In this document: piece by piece, positions 18,726-27,202 of the stretch | Position numbering within the stretch: the first letter of the stretch is position 1 | Layout of the letters: each line of letters starts with the position of its first letter | Source of the DNA: Methylobacteriaceae bacterium | GTDB taxonomy: Bacteria; Pseudomonadota; Alphaproteobacteria; Rhizobiales; Beijerinckiaceae | Direction: 5' to 3' | Assembly: GCA_947444195.1 (NCBI GenBank) | Contig: CANEZL010000028.1 | Span: forward strand, 1-64,000 | DNA length: 64,000 nucleotides | Notes under the pieces: generated by a model | What the model was told of the DNA's origin: nothing | The model's input: the letters and a program-made list of their open reading frames with translations, nothing else | The model's database searches: none | Made by a program: the position numbers and the translations under genes

Positions 18726-19454
18726 ATGGCGGAGAGCGGTGCGGGCGGCTTCGAGCACATCCTGAACTGGCGGCTCCTCGCGGGCTCGCACCCGTTCCCT
18801 GGGCCGGACGGCGGCACCTGCATCAACGAGGCGGCTTCGGTCGCCGCGGGCCTGCCCTACCGGGCGATCCGGTCGAGCGCCGATTGCCCGCCCTGCTTCT
18901 CGCCGCCGCTCGCGGCCTACGCGCTCGGGCTCAACGACGCGATGCCGGACGGCGAGCGCGGCCGCCTGATGGCCTTCGTGCTGCGCCTGTCCGGCTCGGC
19001 GGACCGGCCGGAGATCGAGGCGGCGCGCACCCGGCTCCTGGCGCTCGCGGGCATGCGGCGCATCCTGGCGCCCCTCTGCGCGCGGGCGGGCTTCGCGGAC
19101 CTCGCCGATCCCCTCGCCACCGCCCCCGATCTCGCGTCGGCCCTCGCCCTGGCGCGGGCCGCCGCCTGGCGCGGGGGTGCGCGGGCCCAGGAGGCGGGCG
19201 GGCGGCGGCTCTGGGTCGAGGGGGCGGTCGCGGCGGCGGTCTCCCGCACGGCCACGGCGGCGCAGCGGGCGGCGGAGGATGCGCGCTGTGCCGCGGAGAT
19301 CGCGGAGGGGGCCGCGCCCTTCCTGCCGGGCGCCTGGGCGATCGCCTGCACCATCCTCGAAGCGGCGCTGGCCATCGGCCGGCAGGCGCCGGAGCCCGAT
19401 CTCCCCACGGCGCGCGGGCGGCTCGACGCCGCCCGCGCGCGCCTGCCGGCCTGA
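18726..19454 (+). CDS. conserved hypothetical protein
   Basis: A 242-residue cytosolic protein. The N-terminal third is the conserved part: FEHILNWRLLAGSHPFPGP, GGTCINEAA and SSADCPPCFSPPLAAYALGLND, with three cysteines that could bind metal. I recall similar N-termini in other alphaproteobacterial proteins of unknown function. The rest is alanine-rich and helical. A GGGAGAGG ribosome site lies about 10 nt upstream. It converges with the histidine phosphatase gene, 3 bp away. No function can be assigned. Confidence 0.75.
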   Translation: MAESGAGGFEHILNWRLLAGSHPFPGPDGGTCINEAASVAAGLPYRAIRSSADCPPCFSPPLAAYALGLNDAMPDGERGRLMAFVLRLSGSADRPEIEAARTRLLALAGMRRILAPLCARAGFADLADPLATAPDLASALALARAAAWRGGARAQEAGGRRLWVEGAVAAAVSRTATAAQRAAEDARCAAEIAEGAAPFLPGAWAIACTILEAALAIGRQAPEPDLPTARGRLDAARARLPA

Positions 19455-19457
19455 GCG

Positions 19458-20039
19458 TCAGGCGGCGGCGGGCGCCGCGAGGTCGAGTTCGACGCTCTCG
19501 CAGTTGTCGAGCCAGATCCCGGTGAGGTGGAAGAAGAAGGTCCCGTGCCCGACCACGGCGATGGTCCGCTCCGGGCGCCGCCGCAGCCACTCGCGGAATT
19601 CGAGGACGCGCCGGTCGAACAGGTGGCGGGGCTCGACCGGGTATTCGCCCACCATCTCGTCCTGCGCGTGCCACCAGATCTCGGGCAGGTGCCCCACGTC
19701 GAGATGGGGGAACTCGCGGGCGATCTCGGAGGCCGCCCGGCCCACGTCGCAGCTGCTCTCCTGGCATTCCCGGTGGAGCACCTCCACCAGCACCCGCGGC
19801 GCGGCCGGGTGCTCGCCGAACACGATGGCGCTGGTCTCGATCGCCCGGGTCAGCGGCGAGGTCACCACGAGTTCGAAGGGAATCGCGGCGAGCCGCGCGC
19901 GGGCCGCCCGCGCCTGTCCCTGACCGCGCTCGGTGAGGCGGGCGTCCCGGTGGCCGGGGTCCTGCCCGGTGGCGCGGTGTGCGGCGTTGAAGGTCGATTC
20001 GCCGTGGCGGAGGCAGACGATGCGGGTGGGGCTGGTCAT
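19458..20039 (-). CDS. histidine phosphatase family protein
   Basis: A 193-residue phosphoglycerate-mutase-like phosphatase. The catalytic RHGE motif is in IVCLRHGESTFN near residue 11. LTERGQGQA and VVTSPLTRAIETS follow, and the second catalytic histidine is in AVVGHGTFFFHLTG. The substrate is unknown; WWHAQDEMVGEYPVE in the cap region may set specificity. It is followed 67 bp upstream on the same strand by glyoxalase I, so the two may share a transcript. Confidence 0.9.
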   Translation of the reverse strand: MTSPTRIVCLRHGESTFNAAHRATGQDPGHRDARLTERGQGQARAARARLAAIPFELVVTSPLTRAIETSAIVFGEHPAAPRVLVEVLHRECQESSCDVGRAASEIAREFPHLDVGHLPEIWWHAQDEMVGEYPVEPRHLFDRRVLEFREWLRRRPERTIAVVGHGTFFFHLTGIWLDNCESVELDLAAPAAA

Positions 20040-20106
20040 CGGAACCTGGAATCGGTGTGGCGGGGAGGGGCCCGCGGGCCTCCTCCGGAGGGCGTCGGGA
20101 GAGCGG

Positions 20107-20502
20107 TCAGGCGAAGCGGCCGCCGCGCTGGATCACCTCGATCTTGTAGCCGTCCGGATCGGTGGCGAAGAAGAAGCGCGCCAGCACCGTGCCCGCGTGC
20201 TCCAGCGCCTTCGGGTCGGTGGCCGGCAGGCCCTCCTGCTTGAAGCGGGCGTGCTCGGCGGCGACGTCCTCGACGGTCACGGCGATGTGCCCGTAGCCGT
20301 CGCCGAGATCGTAGGCCCCCTCGCGGCCCTTGTTGACCGTCAGTTCCAGCTCGAAATCCGAGCCCGCGCCGCGCAGGTAGATCAGGGTGAAGTCGGGAAA
20401 GTCGAAGCGGTCGGCCACCGTGAGCCCGAAGGCGCGGCGGTAGTAGTCCAGGGACCGCGCCTCGTCGCGGATGCGGACCATGCTGTGGACGAGCTTCGCC
20501 AT
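20107..20502 (-). CDS. gloA: lactoylglutathione lyase (glyoxalase I)
   Basis: A 131-residue VOC-fold protein. Family features are LVHSMVRIRDEARSLDYYRR (metal His at residue 6), FELELTVNKG with the second ligand Glu, YGHIAVTVEDV with the His ligand, and DPDGYKIEVIQ with the last Glu. It converts the methylglyoxal-glutathione hemithioacetal to lactoylglutathione. Length and residues fit the Ni-dependent GloA class. GGGAG lies upstream of the ATG. Confidence 0.92.
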   Translation of the reverse strand: MAKLVHSMVRIRDEARSLDYYRRAFGLTVADRFDFPDFTLIYLRGAGSDFELELTVNKGREGAYDLGDGYGHIAVTVEDVAAEHARFKQEGLPATDPKALEHAGTVLARFFFATDPDGYKIEVIQRGGRFA

Positions 20503-20578
20503 CGGATCGTGATCTCCCGTTCGCGCCCGGAGCGCCGGTTCGAGCGCTCATGTGGCGTGCCCCGGCCGAAACTCTAGA

Positions 20579-20611
20579 GCATCGTCCCGGATCCCCGATC
20601 CGGGACGATGC
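20579..20611. repeat. family A palindrome, short form
   Basis: A perfect 14-bp inverted repeat GCATCGTCCCGGAT / ATCCGGGACGATGC around CCCCG, the module 1 type also present at 6.1 and 45.6 kb. It lies in the 395-bp gap before the response regulator gene. I see no other gene in that gap. Confidence 0.8.
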
Positions 20612-20897
20612 CCTGGCGCCGTGCCCGACCACGCTAGACGACCGGTCGGCTCGGCAATGCCTTTCCGGCCGAGGCTGACCGCCCGCCTCATCCCCTCCCG
20701 GACGGTCGCGGCGAAGCGGAAGACGATCCGGGACCCGGCAAGGAGCGCCGCGCAGCATCGACAGCGGGCGCCTCGCTCCCCGTTCACCGCCGATATGTTG
20801 CGGATTATGTCCCGGGGCTCCGGGGAAACCGGCCGTTACAATTGGGGCGGCCGGGCTATCTTCCGGTCGGCCCCGCCGAGGCGTCATAACGGAGGCC

Positions 20898-21641
20898 ATG
20901 CTTGCGACCGAAACACCTGCGATGAGCGCGACCGCCACGCCCCACATCCTCGTCGTCGAGGACGACCGCGAGATCTCGGCCCTCGTCGCGCGCTACCTGC
21001 GCGGCAACGAGTGCCGGGTGACGCTGGCCGGCGACGGGCGCGAGATGGAGCGGGTGCTGAATGACGCCAAGGTCGACCTCATCGTCCTCGACCTGATGCT
21101 GCCCGGCGAGGACGGCCTCAGCCTGTGCCGGCGCCTGCGCGCCACCTCCGCGGTGCCGATCCTGATGCTCACCGCCAAGAGCGAGGAGATCGACCGGATC
21201 GTCGGGCTGGAACTCGGCGCGGACGACTACCTCGCCAAGCCCTTCAACCCGCGCGAGCTCCTGGCGCGCATCCGCGCCATCCTGCGCCGCATGGGCTCGA
21301 ACGCCACGGACGAGGACGGGGTGCGCCGCCTGCACTTCGCGGGCTGGACCCTCGACGTGTCCCTGCGGCAGGTGCTCAGCCCCGAGGGCGCGCGGGTGGC
21401 CGTGACCGGCGCCGAGTTCGACCTCCTCCACGCCCTCTGCCTGCGGCCGGGCCGCGTGCTCTCCCGCGACCAGCTCCTCGACCTGACGCAGGGGCGGGCC
21501 GCCGGCCCGTTCGAGCGCAGCATCGACGTGCTGATCAGCCGGATCCGCCAGAAGATCGAGCGCGATTCGCGCAACCCCGAGATCATCCGCACCATCCGCT
21601 CCGGCGGCTACCTGTTCACGCCGGAGGTCACGCGGGCATGA
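20898..21641 (+). CDS. OmpR-family response regulator
   Basis: A 247-residue two-component regulator. The receiver domain (about 16-130) has VVEDDRE, phospho-acceptor Asp65 in LIVLDLMLPGEDG, the TAKS strand and LAKPFNPREL. A winged-helix DNA-binding domain (about 145-242) follows, with FDLLHALCLRPGRVLSRDQLLD and the recognition helix in RSIDVLISRIRQKIE. Its stop overlaps the start of the sensor kinase gene (ATGA), so the pair form one system. GGAGG lies before the ATG. Confidence 0.95.
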   Translation: MLATETPAMSATATPHILVVEDDREISALVARYLRGNECRVTLAGDGREMERVLNDAKVDLIVLDLMLPGEDGLSLCRRLRATSAVPILMLTAKSEEIDRIVGLELGADDYLAKPFNPRELLARIRAILRRMGSNATDEDGVRRLHFAGWTLDVSLRQVLSPEGARVAVTGAEFDLLHALCLRPGRVLSRDQLLDLTQGRAAGPFERSIDVLISRIRQKIERDSRNPEIIRTIRSGGYLFTPEVTRA

Positions 21642-23026
21642 GCCGGCTGCGCGCGTTCCGGGCCCGCCTGCGCCCCCGCAGCATCGGCGGGCAGATGGCG
21701 CTCCTCGTGGTGGCGGCGATCGCCGTGGCGCACGTGGTGGCCACGCTCGCCTTCTTCCTCCTGCACGAGCCCTGGCGGCCGGAGGAGCGGCCGGGCGTGC
21801 TGGCCGGCCGCCTCTCCACCCTGGCGCGCCTCCTCGACGCCACCGAGCCGGCCCAGCGACCCGCGGTGCTCGCCGGCGCCGCGCGCAGCCAGCCCCTCCT
21901 CAGCCTCGCCCCCTGGAACGGGGAGGGGGGCACCGCCGCCGCGGACAGGCCGGTGATGCGCCGCCTGCGCGAGAGTTTCGGGACCGGCCTCACCGTGAGC
22001 GACCTCGGCAGCACCGGCGGACAGGCCCTGCGCCTCGGCCTCGCGACGCCCAACGGCGCCACCCTCCAGGCCAGGCTCCCGGACGATCCCCTGCGCCCGC
22101 CGCGCCAGGGGGCGATCATCTTCACCTTCGTCTTCCTCGGGCTCACCATCGCCCTGCTCTCGGTCTGGGCGACCCGGGCGCTCACCGCCCCCCTCGACCG
22201 GCTCGCCGCCGCCGCCGAGGCCTTCGGCACCCGCGACGACCACGCCGCCCTGCCGCAGGCGGGGCCGGAGGAGGTGCTCGCCGTCTCGCGGGCGCTCGAC
22301 CGGATGCGCGCCCGGGTGCGCCGCCTCATCGACGACCGCACCCAGATGCTCGCCGCGATCAGCCACGACCTGCGCACGCCGATCACCCGGCTGCGCCTGC
22401 GCGCCGAGTTCATCGAGGACGAGCACGCCCGCGCCATGACCCTGCGCGACCTCGACCAGATGAACGCCCTGGTCGAGGCGGCCCTCTCCTTCGTCCGCGA
22501 CGGGCAGGCCCGCGAGGCGGGCGGCCAGACGCTGGTCGACCTCGCCTCCGTGGTCCACACCGTCTGCGACAGCTTCGCCGATATCGGCTCGGACGTGGCG
22601 GTGGAGCGCAGCCGCCACGTCCTCGTGCGCGGCCGGCCGGACGAGTTGCAGCGGGCGATCACGAACCTCGTGGACAACGCGGTGAAATACGGCGGCCGCG
22701 CCCGCCTCGTCATGGACGCGACCCCGCGCGGCAGCCGCGTGGAGGTGCGCGACCCCGGCCCCGGCATCGCCGAGGCCGAGCGCGAGGCCATGCTCCAGCC
22801 CTTCGTGCGCGGCGACCGGGCGCGCAACCTGAACGAGGCCACCGGCTTCGGCCTCGGCCTCTCCATCGTGCAGGCCATCGTCGAGGCCCATGGCGGGCGC
22901 CTCGTCCTCGAGAACCATCCCGAGGGCGGTTTCAGCGCCGTGATCGAGTTGCCCACGGCCGCGCAGATGCCCGCCGAGCCGGTGGCGCCGGAGAGGTCCA
23001 CGGTCTCGATCGAACGCGCGGCGTGA
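21638..23026 (+). CDS. EnvZ-like sensor histidine kinase
   Basis: A 462-residue membrane kinase, partner of the preceding regulator. It has an N-terminal membrane helix (about 20-44), a periplasmic domain of about 120 residues, a second helix near 165-185, HAMP, then the H-box AAISHDLRTPITRLRLRAEF. The ATP-binding part has the N-box ITNLVDNAVKYGG, G1 VRDPGPGIAE and G2 GFGLGLSIVQA. The signal sensed is unknown. Start and stop fit the family, and it overlaps the regulator by 4 bp. Confidence 0.95.
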   Translation: MSRLRAFRARLRPRSIGGQMALLVVAAIAVAHVVATLAFFLLHEPWRPEERPGVLAGRLSTLARLLDATEPAQRPAVLAGAARSQPLLSLAPWNGEGGTAAADRPVMRRLRESFGTGLTVSDLGSTGGQALRLGLATPNGATLQARLPDDPLRPPRQGAIIFTFVFLGLTIALLSVWATRALTAPLDRLAAAAEAFGTRDDHAALPQAGPEEVLAVSRALDRMRARVRRLIDDRTQMLAAISHDLRTPITRLRLRAEFIEDEHARAMTLRDLDQMNALVEAALSFVRDGQAREAGGQTLVDLASVVHTVCDSFADIGSDVAVERSRHVLVRGRPDELQRAITNLVDNAVKYGGRARLVMDATPRGSRVEVRDPGPGIAEAEREAMLQPFVRGDRARNLNEATGFGLGLSIVQAIVEAHGGRLVLENHPEGGFSAVIELPTAAQMPAEPVAPERSTVSIERAA

Positions 23027-23099
23027 TCCCAGCGCCCGCGCGGGCGTTGTCGCCGGGTGGGCCGCCGCGCCCGCTCCGTGAGGAAAGAGGGATCGCAGC

Positions 23100-23978
23100 A
23101 TGGATGTGGGCTTCATCGGACTGGGCCGCATGGGCCGCGGCATGGTGGCGAGCCTGCTGCGGGCCGGCCACACGGTGCGCGTCTGGAACCGCAGCCCCGG
23201 CGCCGCCGAGGGCCTGGAGGGCGCGATTCCCGTGGCCAGCGCGGCGGAGGCGTTCCGCGGCGAGGCCGCGGTCACCATGCTCGCCGACGATCCGGCCCTG
23301 CGCGCGGTCATCGTGGAGGGTGGCCTCCTCGATCAGCCCGAGCGGCCGGCCCTGCATCTCAGCATGAGCACGATCTCGGTGGCGCTCGCCCGCGACCTCG
23401 CCGCGATCCACGCGCGGGCAGGCGTGTCCTACATCGCCGCGCCGGTCTTCGGCCGGCCCGACGTGGCGCAGAAGGGCGCCCTCAACATCGTCTGCGCCGG
23501 GCCGGACGGCGCGGTGGCGCGGGCCGCACCGCTGCTCGACGCGATGGGCGGCAGAACCTGGCCCTTCGGCGCCGAGCCGGAGCGGGCCAACGCGGTGAAG
23601 CTTGCCGGCAACTTCATGCTGATCTCGGCCATCGAAGCGATGGGCGAGGCCTGCGCCTTCGCCGAGGGACACGGGGTGGCGGGCGCCGACCTCCTCGATC
23701 TCCTCACCAGCACCCTGTTCGCCTCGCCGGTCTACAAGGGCTACGGCGCGCTCATCGCCGAGAAGCGCTACGAGCCGCCGGGCTTCAACCTGCGGCTCGG
23801 CCTGAAGGACGTGCGCCTCGCCCTGCAGGCGGGCGAAGCTGCGGCTGTGCCGATGCCCTTCGCGAGCGTGCTGCGGGACGGTCTGATCGAGGCGATGGCC
23901 CACGGCGACGGCGACAAGGACCTCGCGGCCCTCGCCCGCGTCTCGGCGCGCCGGAGCGGGCAGAGCGGCGAGACATAA
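23100..23978 (+). CDS. NAD(P)-dependent 3-hydroxyacid dehydrogenase-like oxidoreductase
   Basis: A 292-residue beta-hydroxyacid dehydrogenase. The Rossmann fingerprint GFIGLGRMGRGM is at residues 4-15, followed by WNRSPGAAE, a serine-containing substrate motif (LHLSMSTISVALA) and the catalytic-lysine region NAVKLAGNFML. It belongs to the 3-hydroxyisobutyrate dehydrogenase/6-phosphogluconate dehydrogenase-like group. The exact substrate cannot be told. It lies 73 bp after the sensor kinase, and a MITE-like repeat follows its stop. Confidence 0.88.
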   Translation: MDVGFIGLGRMGRGMVASLLRAGHTVRVWNRSPGAAEGLEGAIPVASAAEAFRGEAAVTMLADDPALRAVIVEGGLLDQPERPALHLSMSTISVALARDLAAIHARAGVSYIAAPVFGRPDVAQKGALNIVCAGPDGAVARAAPLLDAMGGRTWPFGAEPERANAVKLAGNFMLISAIEAMGEACAFAEGHGVAGADLLDLLTSTLFASPVYKGYGALIAEKRYEPPGFNLRLGLKDVRLALQAGEAAAVPMPFASVLRDGLIEAMAHGDGDKDLAALARVSARRSGQSGET

Positions 23979-23980
23979 GA

Positions 23981-24142
23981 GAGCCGCGCCGCGCTCCCTC
24001 TCCCGTGCGGGAGAGGGCTGGGGTGAGGGATGAGAACGCTCCGGAAGAGGCACAACGCTGCCGCGGAAACGGGGCGGTTCTTCCGGCATGCTCCGGGTCC
24101 CTCACCCTGTCCCTCTCCCGCACGGGAGAGGGGACCCGCGCC
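23981..24142. repeat. MITE-like element, family C, copy 1
   Basis: About 160 bp whose two ends are inverted copies of a self-complementary unit. The left end has CCCTCTCCCGTGCGGGAGAG followed by GGGGTGAGGG; the right end has CCCTCACC then CCCTCTCCCGCACGGGAGAG. The core between them is unique. The same element lies in inverse orientation at 57723-57897. The terminal unit is a type widely dispersed in proteobacterial genomes. Confidence 0.88.
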
Positions 24143-24170
24143 TAAATCGTACTCCTTCGGTGATGCGCTC

Positions 24171-24665
24171 TCACAGCGCGCCCTCGCGGATGGCGCCGGG
24201 ATCGGCCAGCGCGTGCAGCAGGCGCGCGGCGCTGTGGGCGAAGCGCAGGGTCACCGCCTTGCGGCGCGCGCCGCTCAGGGCGTGCTCGGGCGCCTCGCGC
24301 AGGATCGCCGCGCCGAACCCGTCGGCGACGATCAGGCCGCATTCCGCGGGGATCAGCGATTCCGGCACCGTGTCGGAGATCGCGAAGTAGAAGCGGTCGC
24401 AGAAGTCGCGGTAATCCGGCCATTTCCGGTCGGCCCGGAAATCGGCCACGCTCGACTTGATCTCGACGATGCTGAGCCGCCCCGCACCGCACAGGGCGAC
24501 CACGTCCGCGCGGCGCCCGTTGACCAGGGAGAATTCCGGCAGGGTGACGCAGCCCATCTCCGAGAACAGGCGTCGGACGCCGCGCTGGATGCGCAGGGCC
24601 GTGGGCGATTGGCGCCGGTCCGGCGGCAGCAGCGATTCGGGGGGTGTGGCGAGGACAGCGGGCAT
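24171..24665 (-). CDS. mmcB: MmcB family DNA repair protein
   Basis: A 164-residue protein of the MmcB family, tied to mitomycin C damage repair in Caulobacter and thought to be a nuclease-like protein. VNGRRADVVALC and LSIVEIKSSVADFRADRKW carry the D-(x)n-E-x-K pattern of PD-(D/E)xK nuclease folds. DYRDFCDRFYFAI follows. The ATG at 24665 is chosen; a GTG at 24698 would add 11 residues and lies inside an inverted repeat that could be an operator. Confidence 0.85.
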   Translation of the reverse strand: MPAVLATPPESLLPPDRRQSPTALRIQRGVRRLFSEMGCVTLPEFSLVNGRRADVVALCGAGRLSIVEIKSSVADFRADRKWPDYRDFCDRFYFAISDTVPESLIPAECGLIVADGFGAAILREAPEHALSGARRKAVTLRFAHSAARLLHALADPGAIREGAL

Positions 24666-24681
24666 GCGACGAGGGGCGAGC

Positions 24682-24696
24682 GTTCCGTTTCGGAAC
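24682..24696. promoter_or_regulatory. inverted repeat upstream of mmcB
   Basis: A perfect 6-3-6 palindrome, GTTCCG-TTT-CGGAAC, 17-31 bp before the mmcB ATG. The alphaproteobacterial LexA box is a direct repeat (GTTC-N7-GTTC). Here the half sites GTTC and GAAC are spaced by 7 but inverted, so it is not a standard SOS box. A regulator site is possible. Confidence 0.35.
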
Positions 24697-24749
24697 ACTT
24701 TGCCAAGGCTGAAGGCCCGTTGTCACCTGCGGCGCGTGCGCCGGGTCCC

Positions 24750-25271
24750 CTATCCCTGGAGCCAGCCGAGCAGGCCGGCTCCGGGCAGCAGCAGCGCCGC
24801 GGCCCAGGCGAAGGCCGAGAGCCAGTTCGCCACCTGGAAGGGCAGGCGGCGGACCTTGAAGATGCCGGCGAGCAGGGGCACCACGGCGCGGGCCGGGCCG
24901 ATGAAGCGGCCGACCGCGACGGCCGCCGCGCCCCAGCGCCCGAGGAAGACCTCGCCGCGGTCCATCATCTCCGGGTAGTTGCGCATCGGCCAGTGCCGCC
25001 GCGCCCCCGGCCCCCAGTAGCGCCCGGCCTCGTAGGAGACCCAGTCGCCGAGCCCGGCGCCGATGCCGGCGGCGATCATCACCGGCCAGAACGGGATGTC
25101 GGTCGCGCCGATCATCGCGCCGATGCCCACGAGGATCACAGTCGCGGGCACGAGCAGCGACAGGAAGGCGACCGACTCGCAGAAGGCGATGACGCCGGTG
25201 ATGAGCGGCGCCCAGGTCTTGTGGGTCTCCACGAAGCCGAGGGCCGTGGTCCGCAGGGCTTCGAGGTCCAT
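24750..25271 (-). CDS. DedA family membrane protein
   Basis: A 173-residue inner-membrane protein of the DedA/SNARE-associated family. It has ITGVIAFCESVAFLSLLVPATVILVG near the N-terminus, the acidic GAGLGDWVSYEAGRYWG motif, and GRFIGPARAVVPLLAGI, the family's F-x-R-x3-P-x3-G-type motif. Four or five membrane helices are present. DedA proteins act in membrane lipid recycling and proton-motive-force upkeep; the specific lipid is unknown. It is divergent from pdxY. Confidence 0.92.
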   Translation of the reverse strand: MDLEALRTTALGFVETHKTWAPLITGVIAFCESVAFLSLLVPATVILVGIGAMIGATDIPFWPVMIAAGIGAGLGDWVSYEAGRYWGPGARRHWPMRNYPEMMDRGEVFLGRWGAAAVAVGRFIGPARAVVPLLAGIFKVRRLPFQVANWLSAFAWAAALLLPGAGLLGWLQG

Positions 25272-25425
25272 CCGGTCTCAATCGCGCGTCGCAGGGAGGG
25301 CAGGGCCGATCTGGGGCGGTGCCCGGCGGCCCGCAAGACCGCCGGCGCCGGATACGGCTTGGCCGCGACCCGCCCCGTGCCGTAACCCATGCCGATCGGC
25401 TCACCCGGTCCGGAGTGCCCCGCCC

Positions 25426-26274
25426 GTGAACGTCCTCTCCATCCAGTCCCACGTCGCCTACGGCCATGTCGGCAACGCCTCCGCGGTGTTCCCGATGCAG
25501 CGCCTCGGCGTCGAGGTCTGGCCGATCCACACGGTGCAGTTCTCCAACCACACCGGCTACGGCGCGTGGCGGGGCCGGGTCTTCGACGGGCCGGCCATCG
25601 AGGAACTGGTGGCCGGCATGGCCGAGCGCGGCGTGCTCGGCACCTGCGACGGGGTCCTGTCGGGCTATATGGGCTCGGCCGATATCGGCACGGCGATCCT
25701 GCGGGCGGTCGCGGCGGTGCGCGCGGCCAACCCGGGCGCGCTCTACTGCTGCGATCCCGTCATGGGCGACACCGGCCGGGGGGTCTATGTCCGGCCGGGC
25801 ATCCCGGATTTCATGCGCGAGCAGGCCGTGCCCGCCGCCGACATCCTGACGCCCAACCAGTTCGAGCTCGACGCGCTCACCGGCCTGCCGACCGGGACCC
25901 TGGACGAGGCCAAGGCCGCGGTGGCGGCCATCCAGGCGCGGGGGCCGCGGGTCGTCCTCGTCACCTCCCTCGTCACCGACGCGACGCCCGCCGACGCCAT
26001 CGATCTGCTCGCCGGGGAGGGCGGGCAGTTCTGGTGCCTGCGCACGCCCCGCCTGTCGCTCGCCGTGAACGGGGCGGGCGACTGCATCGCCGCCCTGTTC
26101 TTCGTGCACTATGCCCGCACCGGATCGGCGGCCCTCGCCCTCGGCATGGCCGGCGCCTCGGTCTACGGTCTCCTCAAGCGCACGGCGGAGGCGGGCTCGC
26201 GGGAGATCCTCACCGTCGCGGCGCAGGACGAGTTCGTGAGCCCGAGCGAGACCTTCCCGGTCGTGCCCGTCTGA
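25426..26274 (+). CDS. pdxY: pyridoxal kinase PdxY
   Basis: A 282-residue ribokinase-fold enzyme that phosphorylates pyridoxal in the vitamin B6 salvage path. It opens VNVLSIQSHVAYGHVGN, the PdxY/PdxK signature. VWPIHTVQFSNHTGYG, LLYCCDPVMGD-type ALYCCDPVMGDTGRGVYV and the catalytic NGAGDCIAALF (anion hole and base Asp) follow. It uses a GTG start at 25426; the upstream frame has no similarity. phzF-like and Nudix genes follow at 26-bp and overlapping spacing, so the three are probably one operon. Confidence 0.94.
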   Translation: MNVLSIQSHVAYGHVGNASAVFPMQRLGVEVWPIHTVQFSNHTGYGAWRGRVFDGPAIEELVAGMAERGVLGTCDGVLSGYMGSADIGTAILRAVAAVRAANPGALYCCDPVMGDTGRGVYVRPGIPDFMREQAVPAADILTPNQFELDALTGLPTGTLDEAKAAVAAIQARGPRVVLVTSLVTDATPADAIDLLAGEGGQFWCLRTPRLSLAVNGAGDCIAALFFVHYARTGSAALALGMAGASVYGLLKRTAEAGSREILTVAAQDEFVSPSETFPVVPV

Positions 26275-26299
26275 CCCAAACCGCCGAGGATCAAGCCCG

Positions 26300-27202
26300 A
26301 TGAGCCGTTCGCCCGCAGGCCGCCGCTTCGTCACCTTCGACGTGTTCACGCAGACGCCGCTGGCCGGCAACCCGCTCGCCGTCGTCCTCGACGGGGCCGG
26401 CCTCGACGCCCCGGCGATGCAGGCCATCGCCCGCGAGTTCAACCTGTCCGAGACGGTGTTCGTGCTGCCGCCGGAGAACAGGCGCCACCGCGCCCGCCTG
26501 CGCATCTTCACCCCCGTGCAGGAGCTGCCCTTCGCCGGGCATCCGACCGTGGGCGCCGCGGTCTGCCTCGCCCTGCAGGACCGGCGGTCGGACGTGGCCG
26601 ACGCGGTGGCCTTCGGCCTGGAGACCGGCATCGGCACGGTGCCCTGCGTGGTCGAGGCGGGGGAGGGGCGGGGCCGCGCCCGCTTCAAGCTCCCCGTGCA
26701 GCCGGAATACCGCGGCACCGGCCCCGAGCGCGCGGCGCTCGCCGGGGCGCTCGGCCTCGCGCCCGGCGATATCGGCTTCGCCCGCCACGAACCGAGCCGC
26801 CACGCGGCGGGGCCGGAATTCACCTTCGTGCCGGTGGCGAGCCGCGCGCTCCTCGACGCGGCCCGGCCGGGCCCCGGCCTCGCGGACCTCGCCGAGGCGG
26901 TCTACCTCTACACCCCCGATCCCGAGAGACTCGGCCTCGCCTTCCAGGCGCGGATGTTCGCCCCCGGCCACGGGATCCCGGAGGATCCGGCGACGGGCTC
27001 GGCGGCCGCCGCCTTCGCGGGGGTGCTGATGCAGTTCGAGGCCCTCGGCGCGGGCACCCACGACGTGGCGATCGCGCAAGGGGTCGCCATGGGCCGCCCT
27101 TCCGCGATCGACCTGCAGATCGAGATCGCGGAGGGCGCCCTGCGCTCCGTCGAGATCGGCGGCGGGGCCGTGCGCGTCATGGAAGGCAAGCTCCATGTCT
27201 GA
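26300..27202 (+). CDS. PhzF family isomerase-like protein
   Basis: A 300-residue protein of the PhzF/diaminopimelate epimerase-like fold. Family motifs are FVTFDVFTQTPLAGNPLAVV, SETVFVLPP (catalytic Glu), RIFTPVQELPFAGHPTVGAA and DPATGSAAAAFAGVL. PhzF proteins isomerise small acids, but most members, like this one, lack an assigned substrate. It is in the pdxY operon, with GAGGA before the ATG. Its end overlaps the Nudix gene by 8 bp. Confidence 0.92.
   Translation: MSRSPAGRRFVTFDVFTQTPLAGNPLAVVLDGAGLDAPAMQAIAREFNLSETVFVLPPENRRHRARLRIFTPVQELPFAGHPTVGAAVCLALQDRRSDVADAVAFGLETGIGTVPCVVEAGEGRGRARFKLPVQPEYRGTGPERAALAGALGLAPGDIGFARHEPSRHAAGPEFTFVPVASRALLDAARPGPGLADLAEAVYLYTPDPERLGLAFQARMFAPGHGIPEDPATGSAAAAFAGVLMQFEALGAGTHDVAIAQGVAMGRPSAIDLQIEIAEGALRSVEIGGGAVRVMEGKLHV

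Noticed and set aside
24030..25385. 451-residue plus-strand frame starting MRTLRKRHN
   Set aside because: Its start lies in the family C repeat and the rest is antisense to mmcB and dedA. The same peptide at 57.8 kb comes from the other repeat copy.
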